Source of the DNA: CAYLJO01 sp964383905
Lineage (GTDB): Bacteria > Acidobacteriota > Blastocatellia > Pyrinomonadales > Pyrinomonadaceae
NCBI GenBank assembly: GCA_964383905.1
Contig: CAYLJO010000226.1
Span: 1 to 9,982, forward strand
Length of the DNA: 9,982 nucleotides
Direction of reading: 5' to 3'
Part shown: one piece after another, positions 1 through 6,855 of the stretch
How positions within the stretch are numbered: the stretch's first letter is position 1
How the letters are laid out: each line of letters begins with the position of its first letter
Notes under the pieces: model-generated
What the model was told of the DNA's origin: nothing
Databases searched by the model: none
The model's input: only the letters and a program-made list of their open reading frames with translations
Made by a program: the position numbers and the translations under genes

Positions 1-58
1 TTGTCCATCTGGCTTGTGCTTTGGTCACTCTCAAACGGGTTTAGGGATGGCTTCTCAA

Positions 59-3000
59 CTAAAACAGAAACTTCAACGCTAACTGAACCTGTCGGGAGGA
101 CCCGGAGTCACCAGTCGCGAAGCGGGTACTGTTGATAACCCCGAACGACGTGCTCCCGACCAGCGCGACGCGCCCCGGCTGCCCAAAGTTTGTGTGGTTG
201 AAGAGATCGAAGAACTCCGCCCGAAACTCCACGCTCTTGCTCTCACTTATCTTCGTCCTCTTGATAATCGAGAAGTCGGTGTTATTGAATCTGGGGCCGA
301 TGACCGCGTTGCGCCCCAGACTGCCGAAGTGAAAGACGCCCGAGGGCGAAACCGGTAAGGCAAAGACCGAATCGGCCGTGCAGAAGCCCGTCGTATTCGG
401 GTTTGTGATGCGTGGATCACAGACCAGATTGGTGATGCCCCCATTCGTAAACCACTGGTTGGGATTGTGGGTGACAGGGATTGGGCGCAGCAGATCGGGC
501 CGGAGTGTGTTTGCCACTCCGGTAAAGGCACTAATGTTCGTGACGATGTTGATCGGACTACCGCTCTGGGATTGCGTAATGGTTGAGAGCTGCCAGCCTT
601 CGACCAGACGGTTGCCACGAAAAGGTAGCTCGTAGAGCGCGCTGATGACAAACCGGTGGCGCGTGTCGAAGTCCGAGATTGCCCTGTCACCGCGTAGATT
701 GTAGCTATCCTGCACGACGATGCCCTGGTTAGTGCGTGAGTTGTAGTCAATAGACTTCGAAAATGTGTAAGACGCGTTGAACTGAAGGCCTCGCGAGAAG
801 CGCTTGTTTGCCGCCACCCACAGTGCGTTGTAGTTGGAGTTGCCCGTGCTCTCCCTGTTCGTGATGTTAGTCAACGGTGTATTGGGGAGGATCGGGCTGT
901 TGGGCGCAAGTTTTGGGAATGGCCGGACACCGTTGAAAAACTGGTTGAGGTTGCGCGTGATTTGCAGGTGAGTGCCCTTCGACCCGAAATAGCCGATCAT
1001 CGCGCCAAAGCCCCTTCCGATTTCGCGCTGGACGTTCAGGTTGTAAGACTGAACGTAGGCGTTGTCAAAGTCATGGTCAATCGAAGTGGGAGCGATTGTG
1101 CCACCGGCCCTGACGTCAGAAAGCGCACTGCCAAACGTGGTCGTTCTTCCGCCCGGTAAAGCGACCGGAATGGCAAGCGGGGGGTTCGAGCTGGTCGCAC
1201 TCACGATGCTCGTAATTGGCTGCTCGACAAGCACCGCGTAGGCACCCCGCACAGATGTCTTACCATCCTTGAAGGGGTCCCAGGCGAAGCCGACGCGCGG
1301 CTGAAAGTTCTTGTTGTTTTCATGATAAACCTTGTCGATGTCTGTGCCGACGCGCCGGAGCGAGTCGGTCTGAGGATCAAAGACGACGAGGCGCTTGAAC
1401 CGCTCGTGCGGAGTCATGTTCCAGTCATAACGCAGGCCAAGCTCAAAGGTCAGATTCCGCCTAAGCTTGTAATTATCTTGCACGAACAGTCCGAAGGAGC
1501 CCGTGACAAGGCTGTTCGTGCTGCTACCCTGAGTAATATTAAACACGTTGGCGGTTCCCGCGTTAAAGGCGTTCATGTTGGCAAAGGAAAACGTGCCCGG
1601 ATCAACACTAAAGTTGTTATTGTAGAAGCGGCGGACCTCACCACCGAATTTGAACGAATGCTTGCCGCGCAGGTAGCTGAGCGTGTCTGAGAGAACGTAG
1701 GTGGTATCCCCGCGACCTTGTGGCTCCGCCTGGGGGCCGCCGAAGCTCAAGTTGAGGCTGCTGATGGTGATGCTCGGCAGCCCGATGGGCGTATTAATTC
1801 CCGTGTTTATTCCGAAATTAGCCGGGTTGAGAGAAGCAATCGGAATAAAGGTGATATGAATTCGATTCACGCCGAGGCGCGCTTCGTTGACCAGGTTCGG
1901 GCCAAACGTATGCGTTTCATTTAAAGTGAGCAACTGGCGACGCGCCTGGCGCGTATCACCAAAGCCGGGGATCGTATTAGTGCCCGCTAAAGCGCTCGCC
2001 AGCGCCTCATTACGCAGGTCCGTCTGGAAGGCGTAGTACCCGTGCAGACGGTCGTTTTGGGTCAAGTTATGGCTGATATCAACAGTATATTGATCGAGGT
2101 TCACGGGCGCCGTGGCGGATCCCACAAATATCGGGTTACCTCTGGCATCAAAGGAGTTAGCCACCGGGATCAAGCCGAGCAATTGCCGTGAAGAGGGATT
2201 AACGGCTGCCGCCCGCTGGCTATTACTGGGCACCTGGGTATTGATTGTGAGGCCCTGGCGCTGGCGAAGCCCCTCGAAGCTGAAGAAGAAGAAGGTTCGG
2301 TTCTTCCCGCTGTAGGTCGGGCGCCCGCCTTCGCCAAAGCGCGGCAGGTAAACTGGGCCGCCAATATCAAAGCCGTACTGGTTGCGCTTGAATGGCGGGG
2401 GGTTCGGCCCGTCGTAGAAGTTGCGCGCGTCGAGATCCTCATTGCGGAAGAACTCGAACAGCTCGCCGTGAAATTGATTCGTGCCTGAGCGCGTCGCGAC
2501 GTTTACTATCGCACCGGAGTTGCGGCCATATTCTGCGCTGAAGGTCGAGTTATCAACCTTAAATTCCTGGACCGTGCTGATCGACGGCTGGAACGTGACC
2601 TGATTCTGAAGCATATCGTTAAGGTTGATGCCGTTGATTTGAAAATTGGTCGTATCCTCACGATTGCCGGCGGTATTGAAAGCCAACGCCCCCTGCCCGC
2701 GGATCGGCGCTGTGAGGAACCCGGTCGCCGGGTTCGGCGCGACGGAACCGGGTATGAGTAGCCCGAGGTCCACTAAGTGCCGGCCGTTGAGCGGAATCTC
2801 CTGCACTGTCTTTTGATCGATGACTTGGCCGACTGAGGTCGTTGCCGTCTCGATGACAGGACTTTCTGGGGTCACCGTCACCTCTTGCGTGAAAGCGCCG
2901 ACTGTCAGATGGATGTCCTGGGTCTCGGTCCGGGCGACGTCCAGCTTAAGGTCATTGATCACCTGCGTCTGAAACCCCTGGGCCTGGGCCTCGATGCGGT

Positions 3001-3247
3001 AGGTACCCGGTGGCAGCGCGGCGACCTGATAGTTGCCGTCGCTGTCGGACTGGGCGGTTCGTTCGACTCCGGTGGCCTGATCTCGCACCGTGATCTTTGC
3101 GTTGGGTACGACCGCGCCCGACGGATCAACGACTCTTCCCTGGAGCGTGGCCGTAGATTGGCCAAACGCCGAGATGCTTAGAATCAGTAATAAGACCGCG
3201 GGCAGCGGAAGTATTAAGAGTCTATGGTAGACTGTTTTTTTTGACAT
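59..3247 (-). CDS. TonB-dependent receptor, Oar-like, with carboxypeptidase-regulatory-like domain
   Basis: This is a 1062-residue outer-membrane receptor, expected to import a large or scarce substrate using energy from TonB-ExbB-ExbD; the substrate cannot be read from the sequence. Residues 1-29 form a signal peptide: a basic start (MSKK), a leucine-rich core, and a probable cut after AFG before QSTATLQG. Residues of about 32-115 (GRVVDPSGAVVPNAKITV) match the carboxypeptidase-regulatory-like fold. A plug follows, with EIPLNGRHLVDLGLLIPG near 150-167 and SAEYGRNSGAIVNVATRSG near 240-258. The remainder is a long beta-barrel ending in Phe (LALKFLF), as outer-membrane barrels do. The ATG is supported by GAGGAGAAG at 3251-3259 on the minus strand. 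Length and domain order fit the receptors that are highly multiplied in Acidobacteriota. No TonB partner is adjacent; the nearest related gene is the ExbD at 6183-6674. Family is certain; substrate unknown. Confidence 0.94.
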   Translation of the reverse strand: MSKKTVYHRLLILPLPAVLLLILSISAFGQSTATLQGRVVDPSGAVVPNAKITVRDQATGVERTAQSDSDGNYQVAALPPGTYRIEAQAQGFQTQVINDLKLDVARTETQDIHLTVGAFTQEVTVTPESPVIETATTSVGQVIDQKTVQEIPLNGRHLVDLGLLIPGSVAPNPATGFLTAPIRGQGALAFNTAGNREDTTNFQINGINLNDMLQNQVTFQPSISTVQEFKVDNSTFSAEYGRNSGAIVNVATRSGTNQFHGELFEFFRNEDLDARNFYDGPNPPPFKRNQYGFDIGGPVYLPRFGEGGRPTYSGKNRTFFFFSFEGLRQRQGLTINTQVPSNSQRAAAVNPSSRQLLGLIPVANSFDARGNPIFVGSATAPVNLDQYTVDISHNLTQNDRLHGYYAFQTDLRNEALASALAGTNTIPGFGDTRQARRQLLTLNETHTFGPNLVNEARLGVNRIHITFIPIASLNPANFGINTGINTPIGLPSITISSLNLSFGGPQAEPQGRGDTTYVLSDTLSYLRGKHSFKFGGEVRRFYNNNFSVDPGTFSFANMNAFNAGTANVFNITQGSSTNSLVTGSFGLFVQDNYKLRRNLTFELGLRYDWNMTPHERFKRLVVFDPQTDSLRRVGTDIDKVYHENNKNFQPRVGFAWDPFKDGKTSVRGAYAVLVEQPITSIVSATSSNPPLAIPVALPGGRTTTFGSALSDVRAGGTIAPTSIDHDFDNAYVQSYNLNVQREIGRGFGAMIGYFGSKGTHLQITRNLNQFFNGVRPFPKLAPNSPILPNTPLTNITNRESTGNSNYNALWVAANKRFSRGLQFNASYTFSKSIDYNSRTNQGIVVQDSYNLRGDRAISDFDTRHRFVISALYELPFRGNRLVEGWQLSTITQSQSGSPINIVTNISAFTGVANTLRPDLLRPIPVTHNPNQWFTNGGITNLVCDPRITNPNTTGFCTADSVFALPVSPSGVFHFGSLGRNAVIGPRFNNTDFSIIKRTKISESKSVEFRAEFFDLFNHTNFGQPGRVALVGSTSFGVINSTRFATGDSGSSRQVQLALKFLF

Positions 3248-3250
3248 ACT

Positions 3251-3259
3251 CTTCTCCTC
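3251..3259 (-). promoter_or_regulatory. Ribosome binding site of the TonB-dependent receptor
   Basis: GAGGAGAAG on the minus strand sits 3 bases before the ATG at 3247 if its 3' end is used, or about 6-7 bases if only the GAGGAG core is counted. It is the strongest Shine-Dalgarno-like stretch near this start and fixes the start codon that gives the complete signal peptide. Confidence 0.75.
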
Positions 3260-3747
3260 AACTAATAGGTCGATGGGAGGGTTGGCCTGTCAGAGAGAGA
3301 TCAACCCCGTGATATTCGTTTAAGCGCCCCGTTAAGGCCGCTTTGGCGCGCGCGCCGTGTTGCTTCTGCAGGCCCAACCAGAAACCTTCTAGCACATTAA
3401 GCGCCCGTTTGCACCCCTTGTTTTTCAGGTCTCTGGTAAATTGGTATCTTCTCTTCCAGGAATCTTAGAAACTAAAACCGACCACTTTCCTTCTCGATGC
3501 GGGAAGGAAAGTGGCCGGTTACTAAGAAATCTGTCTGGGGGTGGTGTTAGATGATCATTACACGCCGACAGCCCGACCGTCCCTCCGCGCGGAGAGCGAG
3601 CTGTAATAATAATAACAGCAGGGGTTGTTAGGTTGACTGATCATTTGACCACAAGGCGCCAGAGTTTATGAGACCCGGCTGAAAGGTAATTCAGACACTC
3701 GACCGCGCTTTTGTCAAGGTAACTGGCGGCCCCGGAGATCAAGGCAG
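3260..3747. other. Intergenic region between receptor and DoxX-like gene
   Basis: No convincing gene is seen in these roughly 490 bases. They hold the long hairpin at 3476-3520 (listed separately), a perfect 12-base palindrome CTCCGCGCGGAG at 3583-3594, a short TAA microsatellite around 3602-3613, and two TGATCA sites near 3552 and 3640. The promoter of the receptor should lie on the minus strand between about 3260 and 3470, but no consensus -35/-10 pair stands out. Confidence 0.5.
3476..3520 (-). terminator. Strong hairpin, likely leftward Rho-independent terminator
   Basis: The inner stem CCACTTTCCTTC (3482-3493) pairs perfectly with GAAGGAAAGTGG (3503-3514) around a 9-base loop. After one A/C mismatch the stem extends by AACCG/CGGTT (3476-3480 with 3516-3520), giving 17 of 18 paired positions. 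Read on the minus strand the stem runs into GGTTTTAGTTTC, a moderate T-rich tract, whereas on the plus strand no T run follows. It therefore best fits a terminator for leftward transcription from the DoxX-like gene, insulating the receptor gene. A processing or regulatory stem is an alternative. Confidence 0.6.
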
Positions 3748-4074
3748 CTATGCCGGACCGCATCTGCGGATAAACGTGACCCACTTCCCGCGCGGGCACA
3801 CGATAACGAGTCCGGCAGTGATGAGCACCAGGTTCTTCATCACAAACTCGCCGTCCATCGTGAGAACCGGGAACTCTGGCGCGAAGAACAACTGCGGATT
3901 AATCAAGACCACGCTCAGCGTGCCAAAGAGGTGCAGGATCATCAAGATGGTGGCCTGCTTTGAAAGTCTTTCGGTGACCAGCCCGGCGGCGATGCCGATT
4001 TCTACGAGGCCCAACAGCTCAATATATGGCGATGCCGCAAGGAAGGGGAGGGTGCTTTTCAGTAGTGCGACCAC
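3748..4074 (-). CDS. DoxX-like membrane protein, N-terminus probably damaged
   Basis: From the first usable start (GTG at 4074) this encodes 108 residues of a small hydrophobic protein of the DoxX-like type. Its helices are around PYIELLGLVEIGIAAGLV, ATILMILHLFGTLSVVLI and NLVLITAGLVIV, and it has the typical segment FPVLTMDGEFVMKNLVL. Such inner-membrane proteins are commonly linked to redox or small-molecule stress, but their exact function is poorly defined. The same frame stays open for 28 more codons upstream and reads RLSLAAIFFWFGLLKIANVSP, clearly the missing first helix of this family. That stretch ends at a TAG (4159-4161) with no ATG, GTG or TTG in between. The gene either starts at a rare codon such as CTG near 4138-4143 or has lost its start and is a pseudogene. 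No Shine-Dalgarno precedes either option. Confidence 0.62.
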   Translation of the reverse strand: MVALLKSTLPFLAASPYIELLGLVEIGIAAGLVTERLSKQATILMILHLFGTLSVVLINPQLFFAPEFPVLTMDGEFVMKNLVLITAGLVIVCPRGKWVTFIRRCGPA

Positions 4075-4161
4075 CGGGCTTACGTTAGCAATCTTCAGGA
4101 GGCCGAACCAGAAGAAGATCGCGGCGAGGCTTAACCTCAGCAGGAATATGACGCGTTGCTA

Positions 4162-4660
4162 GGTTATCGCCTTAAAACAGAGGCCCCCTTGGCGCTCGAG
4201 GCTTGCCGGGTCAAGCTGGATGACAAACCTTGATCCGGCTGGCGCGCCGTAAGTATGGCCTGTGGTGCGATCCGATGTCCCGGAGTTCGCCCGCGGGGGA
4301 ATTGAATACCGAAAATGGTGGTCATCCGGCCAGGCAATCATCGTTTTCGATTCCGTTCGCGCCGGCACATCAGGTAAAGGGCGTCTATTCAACTTCATGC
4401 CTCTCGCTTCTCCGCCGTGATTCGTTCTGACAGTCAAACGCTTATCTGATCTTTATCGACGGGCAGTCGCCAGCCTGAGATCGGGAACCGCCCGGTATAA
4501 GGAGCCGGAGCAGTTCCGTTAATTCAGACGCTCAAAGGAACTGATTGGTCGAAATATATGATTTGATGACAAAATTTGTTTCCGCAAGTTGCAGCGTCCG
4601 GCAATCGGGGCGCATGGAGAAGCCCGGTAAGGTCTGGATGGGGAGCGGCGAGTGGGGGTT
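4162..4660. other. Region between DoxX-like gene and BlaI promoter, no confident gene
   Basis: About 500 bases without a recognisable gene. A minus-strand frame at 4159-4437 is open for 92 codons and ends at the TAG immediately before the DoxX-like sequence, but its composition (many Pro, Arg, Thr, no motif) suggests chance. On the plus strand, 4253-4420 reads about 55 codons containing EFARGGIEYRKWWSSGQA, which looks somewhat protein-like but has a stop just upstream (TAA 4250-4252) and no homology I can name. It may be debris of a decayed gene. The rest, 4440-4660, holds only the upstream operator-like site at 4562-4573. Confidence 0.35.
4562..4573 (+). promoter_or_regulatory. Distal BlaI-type operator candidate
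   Basis: TTTGATGACAAA has outer arms TTTG/CAAA around a 4-base centre. Its reverse complement, TTTGTCATCAAA, matches 11 of 12 positions of the site at 4683-4694. The two sites are inverted relative to each other with centres 121 bases apart. BlaI/MecI dimers bind short dyads upstream of their own genes, so this is a plausible second binding site; assignment to BlaI is inference from position and repetition. Confidence 0.5.
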
Positions 4661-4667
4661 GCCGTTA

Positions 4668-4697
4668 TTGACAGCCACGTAATTTGTCATCAATACT
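4668..4697 (+). promoter_or_regulatory. Promoter of the BlaI-M56 pair (TTGACA, 18 bp, AATACT)
   Basis: A perfect -35 hexamer TTGACA (4668-4673) is followed after 18 bases by AATACT (4692-4697), which matches four of six -10 positions including A2 and T6. The operator-like dyad at 4683-4694 fills the spacer and overlaps the -10, an ideal place for repression. Initiation about 7 bases after the -10 would fall at about 4704, next to the ATG at 4705, predicting a leaderless or nearly leaderless transcript. Confidence 0.5.
4683..4694 (+). promoter_or_regulatory. Proximal BlaI-type operator candidate
   Basis: TTTGTCATCAAT lies between the -35 and -10 of the candidate promoter, overlapping the latter by three bases. 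It is the inverted near-copy (11 of 12) of the distal site at 4562-4573. Its placement suits autorepression by the BlaI-type protein encoded immediately downstream. It also overlaps the upstream TTG (4684) that could formally serve as a start codon, which argues against that start. Confidence 0.5.
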
Positions 4698-4704
4698 CAG
4701 CAGC

Positions 4705-5148
4705 ATGAATGTGCCGAGATTTATGCTGCTTGGTTTCAAGCGACCGCGCGAAGCCGTGTGCCACAGCCTGGGTAAGCTTGAACGTCAAGTGATGGAGGAG
4801 GTGTGGCGGCGCGGCGAGATCAGCGTGCGCGAAATGCACGGTGCGGTTCAGGGACAGATGGCATATACGACGCTGATGACGACCTTTGACCGGCTCCACA
4901 AAAAGGGGCTACTTCATCGCCGTAAAAAAGGCCGCGCATTCCTCTACTCGCCGCGCGTCTCGCGCGCGGAGTTGGAGCGGGGCGTGGCGAAAGATGTGAT
5001 CGATGGCTTGCTCGGCCGCGGCGAGGAAGGGGTAGAGCCGATGCTGGCCTGTATCGTAGAGGCAGTCAGCGAGCACGACCGCAGCCTGCTCGACGAACTT
5101 GATCGCCTCATTAAAGAGAAGCGGCGAGAACTAAAGCATAAGGGCTAA
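4705..5148 (+). CDS. BlaI/MecI/CopY-family transcriptional repressor
   Basis: A 147-residue winged-helix repressor. Near the N-terminus LGKLERQVMEEVWRRGEISV is the first part of the BlaI helix-turn-helix, and AYTTLMTTFDRLHKKGLLHR is the recognition helix and start of the wing. RKKGRAFLYSP is the wing strand, and the C-terminal third (VIDGLLGRGEEGVEPMLACI to the Lys-rich end) is the helical dimerisation part, which is also where BlaI proteins are usually cleaved. Length is close to the usual 125-145 residues. I chose ATG 4705 because an upstream TTG (4684) lies inside the promoter/operator. ATG 4723 is also possible, and none of these has a good Shine-Dalgarno. The next gene, an M56 peptidase, begins 6 bases after the stop, so they are co-transcribed. 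In known systems the peptidase relieves BlaI repression; the inducer here is unknown. Confidence 0.88.
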   Translation: MNVPRFMLLGFKRPREAVCHSLGKLERQVMEEVWRRGEISVREMHGAVQGQMAYTTLMTTFDRLHKKGLLHRRKKGRAFLYSPRVSRAELERGVAKDVIDGLLGRGEEGVEPMLACIVEAVSEHDRSLLDELDRLIKEKRRELKHKG

Positions 5149-5154
5149 CGACTA

Positions 5155-6153
5155 ATGTACGGTCTGCTTGGAATCTGCCTTGCGCTCAGCGTCCTGCTCG
5201 CGTCTAACGCGCTCGCTTCACTGGTTGTCGCATGGCTGTGGCGAGCCATCGCACGACCTGCGCGGGTGTTGCCGGCAGCGGTGCGGGCCGAATTAAGCTT
5301 CGCGCTACGCATCCTTCCGGCTGCCGTCTCATTGGCTTGCGTGATCTTCTTTTTGACCCCGGCTTATATTCTCTACGAACCGGCGGCCGCCGAGGCTGTG
5401 AGTATCAAGCTCGCTGCCTTCGCACTTGTTTCAGCCGGCGGGATTGCGCTCGCCGCCTGGCGCGGGTTCGCCTCGTGGCGCGCGACGCGCAGGCTCGTCT
5501 GCGATTGGATGCGGCACGCCGAAGCAATTCAAATCGAGGGTGTGCGCATCCCCGCCTACCGCGTTCGGCATACGTTTCCGGTGATCGCCGTCGTGGGTGT
5601 GATCCGCCCGCGGCTCTTTATTGCGGGTCATGTTTTCGACGCGCTGAGCGCAGACGAGGTCGCGGCGGCAATGGAGCATGAAAACGGCCACCTGATTGCG
5701 CATGACAACCTCAAACGCGGACTTTTGCGCGCCTGCCGTGATATGTTAACGATTTTACCCTGTGGCCGCTCGCTCCATCAGGCCTGGGCCGAAAGCTCAG
5801 AGGCCGCGGCAGACGAATACGCGGCGCGCAAGGGCGCATCTGTGGCGCTCGATCTTGCATCGGCACTGGTTGGGATTGCCCGTATCGCCCCGGCGGGCGC
5901 AGGCCCGACGATGCCGGCGGGCGCTTTTTTAAGTGGCGAAACGACCGGAGGGTTAGAGCGGCGGGTGCGCCGGTTGGCGCAGCTGGCGACGCTTGACCGA
6001 GCGCACAACGGTCGCAACTCATTTCTGTTCAGCCGTATCATCTATGTTTGCCTCAGCGGTTTCATTGCCGCCCTGGCGTTTACCGCGATGAGCCCTCACG
6101 TTACGGCAACGGTCCATGCGGCAGTGGAGGGTATGGTCTGGTCCTTACGGTGA
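5155..6153 (+). CDS. M56-family (BlaR1-type) membrane zinc metallopeptidase
   Basis: A 332-residue membrane peptidase, the expected partner of the upstream BlaI-type repressor, which it would inactivate on signal. There are hydrophobic helices at about 1-27, 47-75 and 82-105. The cytosolic zinc-protease part has HENGH at 175-179 (the HExxH motif: His175, Glu176, His179) followed by HDNLKR. A probable third-ligand motif is SSEAAADEYA around 214-223, with Glu216 the likely ligand. A last helix lies at about 299-317 (IIYVCLSGFIAALAFTAM), leaving only a short tail. Classical BlaR1/MecR1 proteins are near 600 residues because a penicillin-binding sensor domain follows that helix; nothing of the kind is present, so the signal must be sensed otherwise. 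It is separated from blaI by 6 bases, and the gene downstream is convergent. Confidence 0.88.
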   Translation: MYGLLGICLALSVLLASNALASLVVAWLWRAIARPARVLPAAVRAELSFALRILPAAVSLACVIFFLTPAYILYEPAAAEAVSIKLAAFALVSAGGIALAAWRGFASWRATRRLVCDWMRHAEAIQIEGVRIPAYRVRHTFPVIAVVGVIRPRLFIAGHVFDALSADEVAAAMEHENGHLIAHDNLKRGLLRACRDMLTILPCGRSLHQAWAESSEAAADEYAARKGASVALDLASALVGIARIAPAGAGPTMPAGAFLSGETTGGLERRVRRLAQLATLDRAHNGRNSFLFSRIIYVCLSGFIAALAFTAMSPHVTATVHAAVEGMVWSLR

Positions 6154-6182
6154 CGGTTCTCAGCTCGCGCCCAGCCGCATCG

Positions 6183-6674
6183 CTAATCCAGATCATCAAT
6201 CTGCAGCCCGATCGGCGTTGCGCCTGCTCCTTTCACCCCATCGATCACCTTGGCGACATCGCCGTAGTGGATTGATCGCGGGGCTTTGATGAAGACGGTT
6301 CTCTGAATCCGATCTTCTTCCCTAAGCTCACCCGGTGTTTCCAATTCATAGTTATACGCGTGGTTCTCTTTTCGCTCTTGAAAGAGTTGCTCGAGGGTGG
6401 CGCTTAACTTCGCTGTGTCGTTGACCGATCCCATGTCATCTACCTGATTCAACTTGAGGCGGAGGTCTTTATCAATTGTGACGATGAGAGCCAGAGGATT
6501 TGGCGGCAAACTCTCAGGCGGAGGCCCTTGTGGGATTTGCGTTTTAAAGCGGCTCGGCTTTTGCGGCGTGACCACCATAAAGATGATTAAAAGCACGAGC
6601 AGTACATCTATCAGCGGCGTGACGTTAATGTATGGAGCGGAGTGGTTTTTTTGCTTCTCCGCAAGCGCCTTCAT
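6183..6674 (-). CDS. ExbD/TolR-family biopolymer transport protein
   Basis: A 163-residue component of a proton-driven ExbB-ExbD (or TolQ-TolR) motor that energises TonB-dependent receptors or the Tol system in the inner membrane. A short cytosolic N-terminus (MKALAEKQKN) is followed by the single helix PLIDVLLVLLIIFMVV at about 20-36, with the essential proton-path Asp at residue 23 in the signature NVTPLID. The periplasmic domain ends with the typical YGDVAKVIDGVKGAGATPIGL. It is longer than the usual 135-145 residues because of a charged stretch (ERKENHAYNYELETPGELRE, about 100-119) inside the periplasmic domain. ATG 6674 has an excellent GGAGGAG at 6683-6689. No ExbB or TonB gene is adjacent; directly upstream lies the IS630 cluster, so the original upstream neighbour may have been displaced. 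The BlaI-M56 pair converges on it, leaving 29 bases between stops. Confidence 0.9.
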   Translation of the reverse strand: MKALAEKQKNHSAPYINVTPLIDVLLVLLIIFMVVTPQKPSRFKTQIPQGPPPESLPPNPLALIVTIDKDLRLKLNQVDDMGSVNDTAKLSATLEQLFQERKENHAYNYELETPGELREEDRIQRTVFIKAPRSIHYGDVAKVIDGVKGAGATPIGLQIDDLD

Positions 6675-6682
6675 ATCTTTAG

Positions 6683-6689
6683 CTCCTCC
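6683..6689 (-). promoter_or_regulatory. Ribosome binding site of ExbD
   Basis: GGAGGAG on the minus strand, 8 bases before the ATG at 6674, is close to an ideal Shine-Dalgarno. It fixes the start that yields Asp23 in the TolR-like position. Confidence 0.8.
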
Positions 6690-6788
6690 ATCAATTCGGC
6701 CCGTAGGCTATTATTCAATTAATTGCGCGTAGCAGTTTTTATCGATCAAATAGATCCCGGATCATTTAGACACCGTACAAGACAGAAA

Positions 6789-6810
6789 GTTCCGCCTAAA
6801 CAAGCGGAAC
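6789..6810 (-). terminator. Short hairpin upstream of ExbD, possible leftward terminator
   Basis: GTTCCGC (6789-6795) and GCGGAAC (6804-6810) form a perfect 7-bp GC-rich stem with an 8-base loop. On the minus strand it is followed by TTTCTGTCTTGT, a weak T-rich tract, so it could stop transcripts leaving the IS630 transposase before they reach ExbD. It lies outside any coding sequence. An operator-like role in ExbD expression is equally possible. Confidence 0.35.
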
Positions 6811-6855
6811 ATTTGCAGACCAAAGTAAGTCCGAAAAAGTTCTTTGACAACTGTC

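Noticed and set aside
1322..1690. A 122-codon plus-strand frame inside the receptor gene.
   Set aside because: It is antisense to a continuous, strongly recognisable TonB-dependent receptor, so it is a shadow frame. The same applies to the other frames across 132-3181.
3583..3594. The perfect palindrome CTCCGCGCGGAG as an operator.
   Set aside because: A 12-base GC-rich palindrome is not rare in this composition, it has no second copy nearby and it is far from any visible promoter.
4159..4437. A 92-codon minus-strand frame upstream of the DoxX-like sequence.
   Set aside because: It has no motif, unconvincing composition and no ribosome binding site; it is described only as part of the intergenic region.
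4684..4704. TTG at 4684 as the start of the BlaI-type gene, giving seven more residues.
   Set aside because: It overlaps the operator-like dyad and lies upstream of the predicted -10, and the added residues (SSILSS) have no family resemblance.
5232..5681. A 149-codon frame overlapping the M56 peptidase on the same strand.
   Set aside because: It is very rich in Arg and Cys, as expected of an out-of-frame reading of GC-rich coding DNA; the M56 frame carries HENGH and helices.
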